Shown: piece after piece, positions 52,430 to 61,783 of the stretch
Numbering within the stretch: the stretch's first letter is position 1
How the letters are laid out: the number at the start of each line of letters is the position of its first letter
Source: Stenomitos rutilans HA7619-LM2
GTDB taxonomy: Bacteria > Cyanobacteriota > Cyanobacteriia > Leptolyngbyales > Leptolyngbyaceae
NCBI GenBank assembly: GCA_019358945.1
Contig: JAHHIE010000008.1
Span: forward strand, 62,001 to 126,000
DNA: 64,000 nucleotides
Direction of reading: 5' to 3'
Notes under the pieces: generated by a model
What the model saw: the letters and a program-made list of their open reading frames with translations, nothing else
Database searches by the model: none
What the model was told of the DNA's origin: nothing
Program-made: the position numbers and the translations under genes

Positions 52430-53298
52430 GTAACCAAATGGTTCAGATCAGCCTGGAGCAGGCAGAGAGGCTCAAAGAGTTGGGCTACCACTTGCAACAG
52501 TTTCGTCAGAAGCAGCGAATTTCGTTAGATACGGTCGCGTCTAAAACGCTAATTCCAGTCCGACTGTTGTCAGCGATCGAAACTGGCAACGTCGAACAAT
52601 TACCGGAGCCAGTATATATTCAGGGCTTTATTCGTCGCTATGCCGATGCGATCGGCATGAATGGCATGGAACTAGCAAGTGCGTTCCCGGCCCAAACTGA
52701 TTTGAAGGTGCCCCGATCATCATGGCGAGGGACCGTTCAGGCGCAACTGCGTCCTTTGCACCTCTACCTGATCTATATGGCACTGGTGATTGGTGCCGTC
52801 AGCGGGTTGTCCTTCCTCTTGAACCGTTCTTCCACTCCACAGATGGCGGGGTTAGATAAAACGGCAAAGCCTGTGCAAATTAATACGGCTGCTGTCACGT
52901 CCTCACCAAACGGCCCCGCAAACATCACGCAGCCTGATTCTTCATCTACTACAGGAAGTAACTCAACCCCTCTCCCCATGACCTCGCCGATGCCGCAGAA
53001 GTCAGTACGCGTCGGTCTCACGATGACCTCGCAGTCCTGGGTTCGCATTGTCGTCGATGGCAAAACCGATTTTGAAGGTGTTTTGTCGGAAGGGACTCAA
53101 CGAGAGTGGGAAGCTGACAAGCAGTTGATCCTACGCGCTGGGAATGCGGGTGGAGTAATGGTAAGCCTGAACAACGGTACAGCTAAGCGGCTCGGAGAAC
53201 CGGGTGCCGTTGAAGAGGTTACCTTTGGGGCAAATGCAGCACAACGACTTGAATCCTCATCTGAAACGCTGACTGCCTCCAAGCCAAGCTCGTTTTGA
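52426..53298 (+). CDS. rodZ: RodZ-like helix-turn-helix membrane protein
   Basis: 290 residues. An N-terminal HTH domain of the RodZ/HTH_25 type ([55 protein letters not shown]) is followed by a single membrane segment ([20 protein letters not shown], about 105-125). A Ser/Thr/Pro-rich periplasmic linker leads to a DUF4115 beta domain ([40 protein letters not shown]). RodZ couples MreB filaments to the envelope in rod-shaped cells. Many cyanobacteria carry such RodZ-like proteins. Overlap with the pseudouridine synthase gene is by ATGA. Confidence 0.85.
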   Translation: MSNQMVQISLEQAERLKELGYHLQQFRQKQRISLDTVASKTLIPVRLLSAIETGNVEQLPEPVYIQGFIRRYADAIGMNGMELASAFPAQTDLKVPRSSWRGTVQAQLRPLHLYLIYMALVIGAVSGLSFLLNRSSTPQMAGLDKTAKPVQINTAAVTSSPNGPANITQPDSSSTTGSNSTPLPMTSPMPQKSVRVGLTMTSQSWVRIVVDGKTDFEGVLSEGTQREWEADKQLILRAGNAGGVMVSLNNGTAKRLGEPGAVEEVTFGANAAQRLESSSETLTASKPSSF

Positions 53299-53784
53299 GC
53301 TCCCGCGACTGTATAGCAGTTTTCAATTCAGCTAGCCAGATTTCGTTAAGACGGGTACCGGGTATAGAGGGCAGGGCCACGACGTGAGCGCTCAGCTGAG
53401 CGGTGCGGTGAATGTAAGTGAAACTGGCTGACTTAGAAACCAAAACGCCGCAGAAGCAGGCACTTTGCAAGACCTTCTGCTCTAAGTCGTCTTCCAAACT
53501 TCCCTTCAAGGATTAAGGCATCAGCCCAGACCTTGAAGCTGCTGGATAGAAATTTTATGAACGGTAATTTACAGAGACTGCTGGCACATTTTAAGGTCAT
53601 TGACGCACGAAGCCTGCCTATTCTGATCCCTGGCCTCCATCAACCAACAGAACGATCGCAGTGAGGCAGAAATCTCAGCTTCGCCGCGATCGCCTCTTAG
53701 CTAGCTCTCATAATTGCTCGTTATCATAAAGGAACGTAAAGCGGTTGAACACGCACTGTTGAACACACATTGGAGTTGAATCTC
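53299..53784. other. Intergenic region before msrA
   Basis: About 490 bp without a supported gene. Two HIP1-like GCGATCGC motifs lie near 53650-53690. A minus-strand frame overlapping the end of rodZ has no protein features. No clear terminator for rodZ was seen. Confidence 0.4.
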
Positions 53785-54441
53785 ATGGCAATCTTTGGCC
53801 TTGGTAAAAAACTGTCGCTTCCCACTCCTGAAGAAGCATTGCCAGGACGAACGGAGCCAATGCCAGTACCTGCCAAGCATTTCGTGAGCGGCAATCCGCT
53901 ACAGCCTCCCTACCAAAGCGGCCTTGAAGTAGCCGTCTTTGGCTTAGGCTGTTTTTGGGGCGCAGAGCGCAAGTTTTGGCAGCAAAACGGCGTTTTCTCA
54001 ACGGCTGTTGGCTATGCAGGCGGCAGCACCCCAAACCCCACCTATCAGGAAGTCTGTTCTGGTCGTACAGGGCATAACGAGGTGGTGCAGGTGATCTTTG
54101 ACCCGAAAGTCATTAGCTACGAAACACTGCTAAAAGTCTTTTGGGAAAGCCACGATCCGACGCAGGGGATGAGGCAGGGCAACGATGTGGGTACTCAGTA
54201 CCGGTCTGGCATCTACGTTTACTCTGACCAGCAGCGCAGACTGGCAGAAGCATCGCGTGCAGCTTACCAGCAAGCGTTAAATACTTCAGGCTACGGTGAA
54301 ATCACCACCGAAATCCTGGATGCGCCTCCCTTCTACTATGCGGAAGGGTACCATCAGCAGTATCTAGCCAAAAACCCGAATGGCTACTGCGGGCTGGGTG
54401 GGACAAATGTTTCTTGCCCGATCGGAGTAGCAACGGCATAG
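53785..54441 (+). CDS. msrA: Peptide methionine sulfoxide reductase MsrA
   Basis: 218 residues from the ATG at 53785. MsrA reduces the S-epimer of methionine sulfoxide in oxidised proteins. The catalytic GCFWGAE is at about residue 53, after a 45-residue N-terminal extension without signal features. Other core motifs: [40 protein letters not shown] and [17 protein letters not shown], whose Cys, with the later SCPIG, can act as resolving cysteines. Standalone gene, convergent with the transglutaminase gene. Confidence 0.95.
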   Translation: MAIFGLGKKLSLPTPEEALPGRTEPMPVPAKHFVSGNPLQPPYQSGLEVAVFGLGCFWGAERKFWQQNGVFSTAVGYAGGSTPNPTYQEVCSGRTGHNEVVQVIFDPKVISYETLLKVFWESHDPTQGMRQGNDVGTQYRSGIYVYSDQQRRLAEASRAAYQQALNTSGYGEITTEILDAPPFYYAEGYHQQYLAKNPNGYCGLGGTNVSCPIGVATA

Positions 54442-54457
54442 AAGCAATTTAGCAGTC

Positions 54458-54496
54458 AGCGGTCAGCAGTCAGCTTAAGACTCTAGGCTGACCGCT
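54458..54496. terminator. Hairpin between convergent genes
   Basis: AGCGGTCAGC (54458-54467) and GCTGACCGCT (54487-54496) are perfect complements with a 19-base loop, built from the AGTCAGC/GGTCAGC repeat units. It lies between msrA and the convergent transglutaminase gene and could terminate both. Confidence 0.6.
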
Positions 54497-54516
54497 TATT
54501 CAGGGCACTGTATCGC

Positions 54517-55323
54517 CTACGATTCAGCAGCGTTGACCCAAACATGCATTTCGTTGAGTGTGAGCGGGCCATATTGGGTTGCCAACGCGACATCGGTGGC
54601 ATCTCGCCCATAGGCGATCGCAATGCGATTGCCGCGCGGTTCTGGCTGGGTAGCGTCAAAGGTAAACCAGCGGCCCTCAGCAGTGCCATCGGGATTACCC
54701 AGATAAGCTTCAAACCAGGCATGGAGATCCATTGGGTCTAGCTGATACAAATAGCCCACGACCATTCGTGCTGGAATGCTAAAGCTGCGGCACAGAGCGA
54801 TGCCTAAATGTGCAAAGTCTCGACAGACGCCAACACGCGCTTTAGCCGTATCTACGGCTGACGTCGAGGCATCGCTCGTGCCGTACTCGTATGCCACATG
54901 GGTATGAATCCAGTGGCGAATAGACTCTACTTGCGCGTAGCCAGGTGTGCTGTCGCCAACAATTTCATTCGCTAAGTCGCCCAAGCGATCGACTTCGCAG
55001 TAGCGACTGGGCAGCAAAAATTGCAGCACATTTTCTGGTAAGTGCTGAACGGGGACGTAGGGAGCTTCAGGTTCCAGGTCGATCGTGTCGGCCGTTTCCA
55101 CACACGCGGTCGTGCAAACGCGGAACGCTCCTTTCGGTGTGACTAACCGTTGGCAAAGGTTGCCATAGCTATCGGTGTATTCCAGCACCGGGGTTGTGGG
55201 TTTCAGGATGTATTCCTCGCGCACGACCCACTGCCCTGCACCACTGCGCGGTCGCAGCATTAAAATGAGCGGTGTCGGCTCACCCGCTTCAAACAGCAGT
55301 TCACATCCTGCATCCAGCCGCAT
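54517..55323 (-). CDS. Transglutaminase-like (cysteine protease fold) protein
   Basis: 268 residues from the ATG at 55323, preceded by TTGGAGG; the frame continues four codons upstream to a TTG. The transglutaminase-core triad is visible: Cys in ARVGVCRDFAHLGIALCR, His in DLHAWFEAYL and Asp in WFTFDATQPEP. The N-terminal 100 residues form a beta-sandwich typical of this group (EEYILKPTTPVLEYTDSYGN). Members can act as proteases, peptide transferases or amidases. There is no signal peptide. The peptidoglycan-binding gene lies 12 bp upstream on the same strand, suggesting a joint role at the cell wall, but the substrate is unknown. Confidence 0.87.
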   Translation of the reverse strand: MRLDAGCELLFEAGEPTPLILMLRPRSGAGQWVVREEYILKPTTPVLEYTDSYGNLCQRLVTPKGAFRVCTTACVETADTIDLEPEAPYVPVQHLPENVLQFLLPSRYCEVDRLGDLANEIVGDSTPGYAQVESIRHWIHTHVAYEYGTSDASTSAVDTAKARVGVCRDFAHLGIALCRSFSIPARMVVGYLYQLDPMDLHAWFEAYLGNPDGTAEGRWFTFDATQPEPRGNRIAIAYGRDATDVALATQYGPLTLNEMHVWVNAAES

Positions 55324-55335
55324 CACTACCTCCAA

Positions 55336-55866
55336 CTACCACCAATTGCGACCCCAAAGTCTGCGTCGTTGCTGCTCGCGCTTTTTAGTCAGGGGCTGAC
55401 CACGTAAGAGCGCCCAAGTAACCTCATCCACCACGCCATCGTTTCTCAGCTTATGTTCCTGTTGAAAGCCGTGCACGCACGCAAGCGTTGTTGGGCAAAA
55501 AACGCCGTTGCGATCGACTGCATAGCCGTTAACGCGCAGCAAGCCCTGCAACTCGGCCACATCGGCTCCTGTATGCCCCCGCCTGAGCAGCCGTGTACCA
55601 GGTTGAATAGATGCTTTTAGAGCAGCCCAGGTTTTAGGCCCAACGCATCCATCAATTCGTAACCCGTGCTGCCGCTGAAAGGCTTTGACGGCTGCTTCTG
55701 TAATATGACCAAAGTTGCCATCAATTCTCAGGCGGGAGAACCCATGAGCAACGAGTAATTCTTGTAGCTCTGCAACAGCAACTCCGATATCCCACGGATT
55801 GACAGTATGACCGCTCATGGCGGCAGGTGCAAGCGTCTGTTCAGCCCATGAATGAGATTCCACCAA
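55336..55866 (-). CDS. Double peptidoglycan-binding-domain protein
   Basis: 176 residues. Two PG_binding_1 repeats are clear: VAVAELQELLVAHGFSRLRI with DGNFGHITEAAVKAFQRQHG (about 28-85), and GADVAELQGLLRVNGYAV with FCPTTLACVHGFQQEHKLRN (about 97-155). A basic, Trp-containing tail follows. There is no signal peptide, which is odd for a wall-binding protein; export may be by another route or the start may be misjudged. It precedes the transglutaminase gene by 12 bp in the same operon. Confidence 0.88.
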   Translation of the reverse strand: MVESHSWAEQTLAPAAMSGHTVNPWDIGVAVAELQELLVAHGFSRLRIDGNFGHITEAAVKAFQRQHGLRIDGCVGPKTWAALKASIQPGTRLLRRGHTGADVAELQGLLRVNGYAVDRNGVFCPTTLACVHGFQQEHKLRNDGVVDEVTWALLRGQPLTKKREQQRRRLWGRNWW

Positions 55867-56207
55867 CTAATGCTCCTTCATGCCCACATAGTTGTTCATT
55901 TAGCGCGATCGATTCTAGTCCTGGTGAATGCTTTTAACACACTATCAGGGTTTCAAGATCGAGGCCGCAATGATGGTAACAAAGGCTAGACTTAAGAACG
56001 TTACGTACCATTACGCGACTAGTGGTCGTATCGATGTCAGGCTGAACTCACACCTGTTGATCTTGCGCTAAGCCTGATAGAAACGGGTTGGTGCAACGGC
56101 AGCTACATTTCATACCATTTCACTCAAAAAATCGTGATCTAAGCGAAGATCATTCAAGTGCAGCCTCAGTCACAGCCCATCGCTCCAAAGGTGTGGAGTT
56201 TTATGCA

Positions 56208-57059
56208 ATGAAGAAATTAGTCAGAGGGTTACGAGAATTCCGGGACACCTACTTCTCAACCCACCGAGAACTGTTTGAGCAGTTGTCCCACAAGCAAAAG
56301 CCGAGAGTGCTGTTCATTACCTGTTCAGACTCTCGTATTGATCCCACCTTAATTACTCAGGCAGCACCGGGTGAGTTGTTTGTCGTTCGCAATGCTGGCA
56401 ATATCATTCCACCCTTTGGTGCCACAAACGGTGGTGAAGGAGCCGCTGTTGAATATGCGATTCATGCCCTCAACGTTGAGCAGATTGTCGTCTGTGGGCA
56501 TTCTCACTGTGGGGCCATGAAGGGTTTGCTGCAATTAGGAAAACTAGAAGAAGAGATGCCGCTTGTTTACGACTGGTTGCGGCATGCCGAAGCAACTCGC
56601 CGCCTAGTGAAAGAAAACTATACCGAGTATGAAGGCGAAGAACTGGTAGAGATTGCGATCGCAGAGAACGTCCTGACGCAAATTGAGAATCTTCAAACCT
56701 ACCCCGTTGTCCATTCCCGGCTGTATCAGGGACGGCTGAAAATCTACGGTTGGGTTTACCACATTGAAACGGGCGAGGTCTTTGCTTACGATGCCGTTGA
56801 TCAAACCTATGTGCCTCTCCCTCAATTTTTTAGCGAAGAACAAGACGGAACGGCACAGGCAGGAGGCCGCTTTCCATCGCCCGTCGCCTGTGAACTGGCG
56901 ATGAATTTTAACATTCGCGCCAGCGGAAACGGCCAGGTCGATCAGCCCAATCCAGTAGATGGAACGCAAGATCCAGGTGTGCAGGAATTAGCAGCAGAAT
57001 TCTGGCTCTCTCCTGAGCAGGCAGAGCGTATTTATCGGGGATCAGCTAACAAGCGATGA
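56208..57059 (+). CDS. ccaA: Carboxysomal-type beta-carbonic anhydrase CcaA
   Basis: 283 residues from the ATG at 56208; the longer upstream frame from 56088 lacks homology. Zinc ligands are Cys39 (TCSDSR), His98 and Cys101 (CGHSHCGAM), with Asp41/Arg43 as the catalytic dyad. Further family motifs: FVVRNAGNIIPPFGATNGGE and LVYDWLRHAEATRRLV. The C-terminal extension of about 75 residues ends in PEQAERIYRGSANKR; the cyanobacterial CcaA/IcfA tail, with EQAERIYRGS, is the part that links the enzyme to the carboxysome through CcmM. It dehydrates bicarbonate to CO2 next to Rubisco. It is not in a ccm operon here. Confidence 0.95.
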   Translation: MKKLVRGLREFRDTYFSTHRELFEQLSHKQKPRVLFITCSDSRIDPTLITQAAPGELFVVRNAGNIIPPFGATNGGEGAAVEYAIHALNVEQIVVCGHSHCGAMKGLLQLGKLEEEMPLVYDWLRHAEATRRLVKENYTEYEGEELVEIAIAENVLTQIENLQTYPVVHSRLYQGRLKIYGWVYHIETGEVFAYDAVDQTYVPLPQFFSEEQDGTAQAGGRFPSPVACELAMNFNIRASGNGQVDQPNPVDGTQDPGVQELAAEFWLSPEQAERIYRGSANKR

Positions 57060-57471
57060 GGGGAGATGAGGCGCTGTAGCTGTTAGCAATTAGAAGGCAG
57101 TACGGCAGAGGGTAGGAGTCACTACTAAAGCAGTCTGTCGGTTGATGGCTAGCAATTCTTGAGTAGAGGCTGAAACGGTTTACGTGCGATCGTGGGTTGT
57201 ACGCCTGTTGCTTCAAGAACAGTTTTGACGAGTTTGAAGAAACACTGCTTTCGAGGACCAACTGAAAAGAACAGGTTAACCTTGAGGCATAGCAGGAGAC
57301 GCTGACTGCTTTCGCATTGGGTGCTGCGACAAAGCAGGATGAATGGAAGTGCGTTTCATTCTTCCAGTCTCTTTGTTCCCGGCACTGGCAGCGCCCTTCT
57401 ATTGAAGTGGATTTATAGGCTTAAACTTGATAGCGTTCCGCTTCATTCATCGCACAACCAAGGAGAGTGGC
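57060..57471. other. Intergenic region between ccaA and the lipoprotein gene
   Basis: 410 bp with no gene. A minus-strand 71-codon frame at 57046-57261 overlaps the ccaA end and has no protein features. A ribosome binding site (AGGAGAG) precedes the lipoprotein ATG at 57472. No hairpin is obvious. Confidence 0.4.
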
Positions 57472-57999
57472 ATGACTGTTTTCAACTGGCGTAGAGCGAT
57501 CGCACCGCTTGTGCTATCTGTTTTGCTTTTAGTCACAGGCTGTACCGCGAAAGAACCTTCACCATTCGCGCAGGCACAGCAAGAGAGCACGAAAAAAGGA
57601 GCTCAGCCTGCGGTTGCCAAAGATGCAACGCAAGGTAGCAGTTTCAACAAGTTTTTCCCTAAGCCTGGTAATGGCTACGAGCGGGTGTTTACGCAAGAAA
57701 AGAAAGGCTTTGCTGAAGCGAAACTCAAGAAAGACGGTAAAGATGTGGCTATGCTAGCGATTTCAGATGCTACGGCTGATGTGACGGCTGGCGTGAGTGC
57801 AACTAAAAAGTTTGACAAGAGCACGACCAAGATTGCAGGCTACCCGTCTGTAGATGTGGGTACAACACAGACAGCCGTTTTAGTGGCTAATCGCTATCAG
57901 GTGAAAGTGCTGTCGCGCAGTCCTGCCTTTGCTAAAACCGATCGACAGGCATGGATTCAGCGCTTTGACCTCGCTGGACTCGCAAAATTAAAGAAATAA
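57472..57999 (+). CDS. Putative lipoprotein, unknown function
   Basis: 175 residues from the ATG at 57472 with AGGAGAG upstream. The signal peptide ends in a lipobox, LLVTGC, with Cys24 as the lipid-attached residue; the core is LVLSVLLLVTG. The mature part is lysine-rich, with FNKFFPKPGNGYERVFTQEK, AEAKLKKDGKDVAMLAISDA and AGYPSVDVGTTQTAVLVANR. I do not recognise a family; it looks like a small cyanobacterial outer- or plasma-membrane lipoprotein. The next gene starts 67 bp after its stop on the same strand. Confidence 0.8.
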   Translation: MTVFNWRRAIAPLVLSVLLLVTGCTAKEPSPFAQAQQESTKKGAQPAVAKDATQGSSFNKFFPKPGNGYERVFTQEKKGFAEAKLKKDGKDVAMLAISDATADVTAGVSATKKFDKSTTKIAGYPSVDVGTTQTAVLVANRYQVKVLSRSPAFAKTDRQAWIQRFDLAGLAKLKK

Positions 58000-58066
58000 C
58001 CAACCTCAACTCCAGCAATCAACTCCAAGTACCGCTCTATTTTTTGAGCAAACCTACCTTTAACTT

Positions 58067-58954
58067 ATGAGCAAATCCATTTTTGAGTTGGTCGATGAGC
58101 TACCTACTGGTGGCGTGACGGTCATGGCACTGCGATCGATCGATTTTGCTGTACCAGGTCAATGGCAAAACCTGACAGGCTTTACAAATACCATTCGGGA
58201 AGTCACGGGTGAAACCGATGAAGCCTTGATTCAGCAAATTGGCGAACGAGCCGTCTATTTATTTAACGATAAATCTCAAGGCTACCAGCGTGCTCTGTGG
58301 CTCTACCAAACCGTAGACAGCGCGTCTGGTGCGTTAGGAGCCGCTGCAATGGCAAATAAGGTAGGCCAGGATATTTCCTTTTTGGGCTTCTTAGGAAACC
58401 TTACCCCCAAGCCAGAGAAAGCTCAAAGCATTGACCTGACCGTTAAGCTAGTGGTTGAACTCGTTGCCTTTTGCCAAATTAACGGCATTCCAGGGGATAG
58501 CATTGGCGACTTCTTGGCTGCACTGGGTGACTATGGCGGCGAATCGCTCATGCGAATGGCAGCACTGGTCTGTTTTGACGGACTGATCCCTCTAGGGCCT
58601 GACTTCATCCTGAAAGGCCTGTCAACCATTCAAGGCACCTCTCCGCAAGAACTGGAGCAAAACCAGACATTCAAAGGCGTGAGTGATCTCATTCCTGGTG
58701 GTGACTCTGCTGGTAAGTTGGGGTTCATCAACCAGAGCTTCGATTCTGTGAAAGGTTGGATGAGTGACTTTGTGTCGTCACGTGGTTTGACTCAGGACAA
58801 TGTGCTGGATAATCTGACGAAGTTTGTGGAAGTCTCGAAGGACAAGTTGGACTACGTAGGCGCGTTTCTCGATATTTCGGTCAACTACTACACCCATACA
58901 GGCACTCAAACCTTGGCTCGTCGGTTAATTGAGCGTGCGGTGGCAGAGATTTAG
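58067..58954 (+). CDS. Conserved hypothetical protein
   Basis: 295 residues. No signal peptide or clear membrane segment. The sequence is largely helical with Gly-containing turns: ELVDELPTGGVTVMALRSID, QQIGERAVYLFNDKSQGYQR, ALGAAAMANKVGQDISFLGF and VELVAFCQINGIPGDSIGDF. I do not recognise a named family. A terminator hairpin follows at 58999. It may be co-transcribed with the lipoprotein gene. Confidence 0.7.
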   Translation: MSKSIFELVDELPTGGVTVMALRSIDFAVPGQWQNLTGFTNTIREVTGETDEALIQQIGERAVYLFNDKSQGYQRALWLYQTVDSASGALGAAAMANKVGQDISFLGFLGNLTPKPEKAQSIDLTVKLVVELVAFCQINGIPGDSIGDFLAALGDYGGESLMRMAALVCFDGLIPLGPDFILKGLSTIQGTSPQELEQNQTFKGVSDLIPGGDSAGKLGFINQSFDSVKGWMSDFVSSRGLTQDNVLDNLTKFVEVSKDKLDYVGAFLDISVNYYTHTGTQTLARRLIERAVAEI

Positions 58955-58998
58955 CCGTTGTGTAGCCCGATGATTGCTTGCAGATAAAACCAAACCTC

Positions 58999-59037
58999 AA
59001 GGTGGCTGAGGCATCTTTGTGTTCAGTCACCTTTTGT
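58999..59037 (+). terminator. Hairpin terminator
   Basis: AAGGTGGCTGA and TCAGTCACCTT pair at 10 of 11 positions around a 12-base loop and are followed by TTGTTGT. It lies 45 bp after the stop of the conserved hypothetical gene. Confidence 0.65.
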
Positions 59038-59120
59038 TGTGGTCGTTTAACTGCTTGAAGGAGCGAAGGCGTACCAACGCGGAGCTGATGTGAGGATATG
59101 GTTGAATGAGCGATCGCTGT

Positions 59121-59318
59121 CTAATTGAGCCGACTAACCGATGATTGCAGTCGCCAACCCAGTCGCTCCAAGTTTTGACGCTGTCCGCAAATGACGGTAT
59201 TTGTATCAGGGCAAAAGATGATGACGCTCTCATGCATGTCAATGGCGCGAACATGGCAATCCGCCAAGTTCTGTCGCGGCTGATCGCACACGACTTTTTG
59301 TCCAATTTTCCATTTCAT
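59121..59318 (-). CDS. Possible small protein, 65 residues
   Basis: ATG at 59318, stop at 59121. The product starts MKWKIGQKVVCDQPRQNLAD and has five cysteines and a regular, non-repetitive composition (ADCHVRAIDMHESVIIFCPD, TNTVICGQRQNLERLGWRL). It reads like a small beta-rich domain, perhaps of KOW/SH3 type. No ribosome binding site is obvious. No family is recognised. It is the only supported frame in the 570 bp between the hypothetical gene and flv1. Confidence 0.4.
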   Translation of the reverse strand: MKWKIGQKVVCDQPRQNLADCHVRAIDMHESVIIFCPDTNTVICGQRQNLERLGWRLQSSVSRLN

Positions 59319-59409
59319 CGCATGTCGCTTTAAGTCTGCTACTCATACAGTAGGCTGAAAAATGTATGTAGACATCCCACCACTGTCAACCATTCGGGTG
59401 ATTTTTGCT

Positions 59410-59510
59410 CAACTTAATTTATACCGAGTCTAAACAGCAATCGCTACAGATGAGCGTTGGGTTAGGGGCAGGGCATTGCCTTGCCTCTACTTACACCAAG
59501 CAATCGGTCT
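59410..59510. repeat. Diverged relative of the family A element
   Basis: The core TTAGGGGCAGGGCATTGCCT followed by TGCCTCTAC resembles the GGGGCAAGGCAATGCCTTGC core of family A, but the ends do not match. It may be an old copy or a separate hairpin repeat. Confidence 0.45.
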
Positions 59511-59526
59511 TATGGCTGGAGTGGCC

Positions 59527-61410
59527 TTACTGCTGGAGGGCTGACTTACGGTGATTTACTGCTGTCACGCCTGTTGCATCCAGCACTTTACCGTGCTCGA
59601 CAACTGCGTAGATCAGCCAGTGGTCACCGCATTCCATCAGATTTTGAATGGTGCATTCCAGGTAAGCCAGCGCATCCGTCAGAATTGGACTACCATTCAG
59701 TGCTGTTTCAGTGGCGATCGTATCGAACGGATCGTCACCCAGGCTTGGTGGCTTGAGAAAGTGCCGCCGCAGATTTTTGCCCTGCTTAAGAATGTTGAGG
59801 ACAAAGGGTTCACCCGTATGGGCCAGCAACTCGCCTGTCCGGTCTTTGGCGATCGCGATCGTAAGGCCGGGTGGGTTGAAGCTCGCCTGCGACACCCACG
59901 AGGTTAAAACACCAAAGCGTGCGTCATCCTGCTGAGCCGTGAGCACGCAAAGGGAACCAGTCACTCGTCCAACCGCTTGCCCGGTGCGATCGGTCTGCAC
60001 CTCAGCCGGATTTGAATATGGCGCACGAATACGTTTTTGTTTGCGGAGACTTTGGGCAAATTCCGTTCCTGCGGCCTCGCACTGCTGTAGGGTTTCTTCG
60101 GTTGGTTTGAACTTAATCCGCAACGTTTCAAACCCCAACCGATAGCCAGAGTCTTTCAGCTTTTCCTCAATTTGATCCACCGCTTCGCCACTCCAACCGT
60201 AGGAACCAAACACGCCCGATAACAGCGTTCTAGGGGCCGTAGACAGAATGATTCCCAGAGCGGTCTGCATTTGTGTCGGTGCATGCCCACCCAACGTGGG
60301 AGAGCCAATGATAAAGCCATCGCATTGCTCGATCAAACTGGTTAACTCAGCGGGATCAGCAAATTCGCAGTTCACGCACTCCACATTCACCCCTGTCTGG
60401 GCAATGCCTTTAGCGATCGCCTGCCCGATCGTCGCCGTATTGCCGTAAGCAGAGGTATAGAGCAGTGCCACCTTTAAATCTTTTGTCTGCTGCTGTTGGC
60501 TCCACTCTCGATAATCGTGGGTCAGGCGGCTCAGGCTGTAGCGCACAATAGGGCCATGCCCTGGTGCATACAGTTTTGGTTTGGCAAGCAGCTCAAACTT
60601 ATCCAGTGCCGCTTCTACCTGCCGGGTTTGAGCCGCATGAAGACAGTCGAAATAGTAGTGTCGGTCTTCGTCCAACTGCTTCCAGTTTTCGTCCAGCACT
60701 GGCTCATCGCAGACATGGGCACCGAAGAATTTGTCCGTAAACAGAGTCCGTGTAGCGGGATCATAGGTGCAAAGGGCATCAGGCCAGCGAGGTGTGGGCA
60801 CAAACACAAACCGGAGTTCGTGACCCTGCCCCAAATCCAACACTTCATCACCACGAATCGACTTAATCTTGGCAGTCGCTTCCGAAAAGACCGCACGTAG
60901 CGCGATCGCTGCTGGCTTTGAGCAAATGACCGTTGCTTTCGGTGCCAATGCCAGCAAACGTTTCAGTGTCGTCATGCGATTAGGGTTCACATGCCCCACA
61001 ATCACATAGTCCAGCGCTGCCAGATCTGTCTGCTGTTGTAGCTCGGTTAGAAAAATCTCTGTAAACGACTCACCCGGTGGGTCAATGAGTGCTGTCTTGT
61101 CTGCCTGAACCAGATATGCATTGGCTGTAGTGCCCTTTTGTCGCCCATACTCCACCTCAAACTTCAGGCGATCCCAGGTGCGCGATCGCAGCACCGTTGT
61201 TCCATCCCCAATCTGTGCCACTTGCACATCACGGGGTCTTGTCGCCACGGGCGGTAAAACACTTTCAGCTCCCTCAGCCGCTTCAGTCGCTACCTTCGCG
61301 TCAGCATCAGCGATCGCGTCATGTACATCCGTTTCTCGCAACGCGTCAGGGGATGGCGCGAATTTAAAGAAACTGGAAAGAGCCTTTAAGAAGGGATTAG
61401 GCGAAGACAT
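59527..61410 (-). CDS. flv1: Flavodiiron protein Flv1 type
   Basis: 627 residues. Domain order: lactamase-like diiron domain, flavodoxin-like domain (LLYTSAYGNTATIGQAIAKG) and C-terminal flavin reductase domain (GSLCVLTAQ, SPILTDALAYLEC). Flv1 and Flv3 form a hetero-oligomer that reduces O2 to water with electrons from photosystem I. The metal motif of canonical members (HxExDH) is replaced here by GHVNPNRM, the pattern of Flv1/Flv2-type subunits, while the neighbour has the canonical motif. It carries an N-terminal extension of about 70 residues (Ala/Asp/Glu-rich). It follows flv3 on the same strand after a repeat-filled spacer. Confidence 0.93.
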   Translation of the reverse strand: MSSPNPFLKALSSFFKFAPSPDALRETDVHDAIADADAKVATEAAEGAESVLPPVATRPRDVQVAQIGDGTTVLRSRTWDRLKFEVEYGRQKGTTANAYLVQADKTALIDPPGESFTEIFLTELQQQTDLAALDYVIVGHVNPNRMTTLKRLLALAPKATVICSKPAAIALRAVFSEATAKIKSIRGDEVLDLGQGHELRFVFVPTPRWPDALCTYDPATRTLFTDKFFGAHVCDEPVLDENWKQLDEDRHYYFDCLHAAQTRQVEAALDKFELLAKPKLYAPGHGPIVRYSLSRLTHDYREWSQQQQTKDLKVALLYTSAYGNTATIGQAIAKGIAQTGVNVECVNCEFADPAELTSLIEQCDGFIIGSPTLGGHAPTQMQTALGIILSTAPRTLLSGVFGSYGWSGEAVDQIEEKLKDSGYRLGFETLRIKFKPTEETLQQCEAAGTEFAQSLRKQKRIRAPYSNPAEVQTDRTGQAVGRVTGSLCVLTAQQDDARFGVLTSWVSQASFNPPGLTIAIAKDRTGELLAHTGEPFVLNILKQGKNLRRHFLKPPSLGDDPFDTIATETALNGSPILTDALAYLECTIQNLMECGDHWLIYAVVEHGKVLDATGVTAVNHRKSALQQ

Positions 61411-61439
61411 GGTAGAAGTGAGGGGGGTAAGGAGGCACG

Positions 61440-61740
61440 GAGTTTTGAGTTTTGAGTTTGAACCTGGAAGGTCGAGCTTGGAGGTCGGAAGCTTGAGGCT
61501 TAAGATCGAACAGCCAAGCTTTGCCCTCGAAGTATCAAGCCTGGAAGTCGAAAAGTTGAGCTTTAGACTCGGAGTATTGAGCCTGAAGGTCGAAAGGTTA
61601 CGCTTTGAAAGCAGAGTACCAAGCCTGGAAGTCGAAAAGTTGAGCTTTGCACTCGGAATGTCGAGCTTTGAAATCGAAAAGTTGGGCTTTGCAGTCGGAC
61701 GGCTCTCGGAATGTCACCTTCTAGCCTTTATCTTCTGCCT
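61440..61740. repeat. Degenerate 21-bp tandem repeats in the flv3-flv1 spacer
   Basis: Starts with three GAGTTTT-type heptamers and continues as about 12 units of 21 bp. The unit AGCCTGGAAGTCGAAAAGTT plus G occurs at 61538 and again 84 bp (four units) later at 61622; other units read AGCTTTGCACTCGGAATGTC and so on. The array lies between the flv3 stop and the flv1 start, so it would be in the transcript if the genes are co-transcribed. A plus-strand frame across it is antisense and not considered coding. Confidence 0.75.
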
Positions 61741-61783
61741 TTCGTTTTCAATCTTTTAACAACCAAAAACTAAAAACCAACCA

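Noticed and set aside
60496-60900. 134-codon frame antisense to flv1
   Set aside because: Shadow of a strongly supported gene.
61121-61759. 212-codon plus-strand frame across flv1's 5' end and the repeat array
   Set aside because: Half is antisense to flv1 and half is the tandem repeat.
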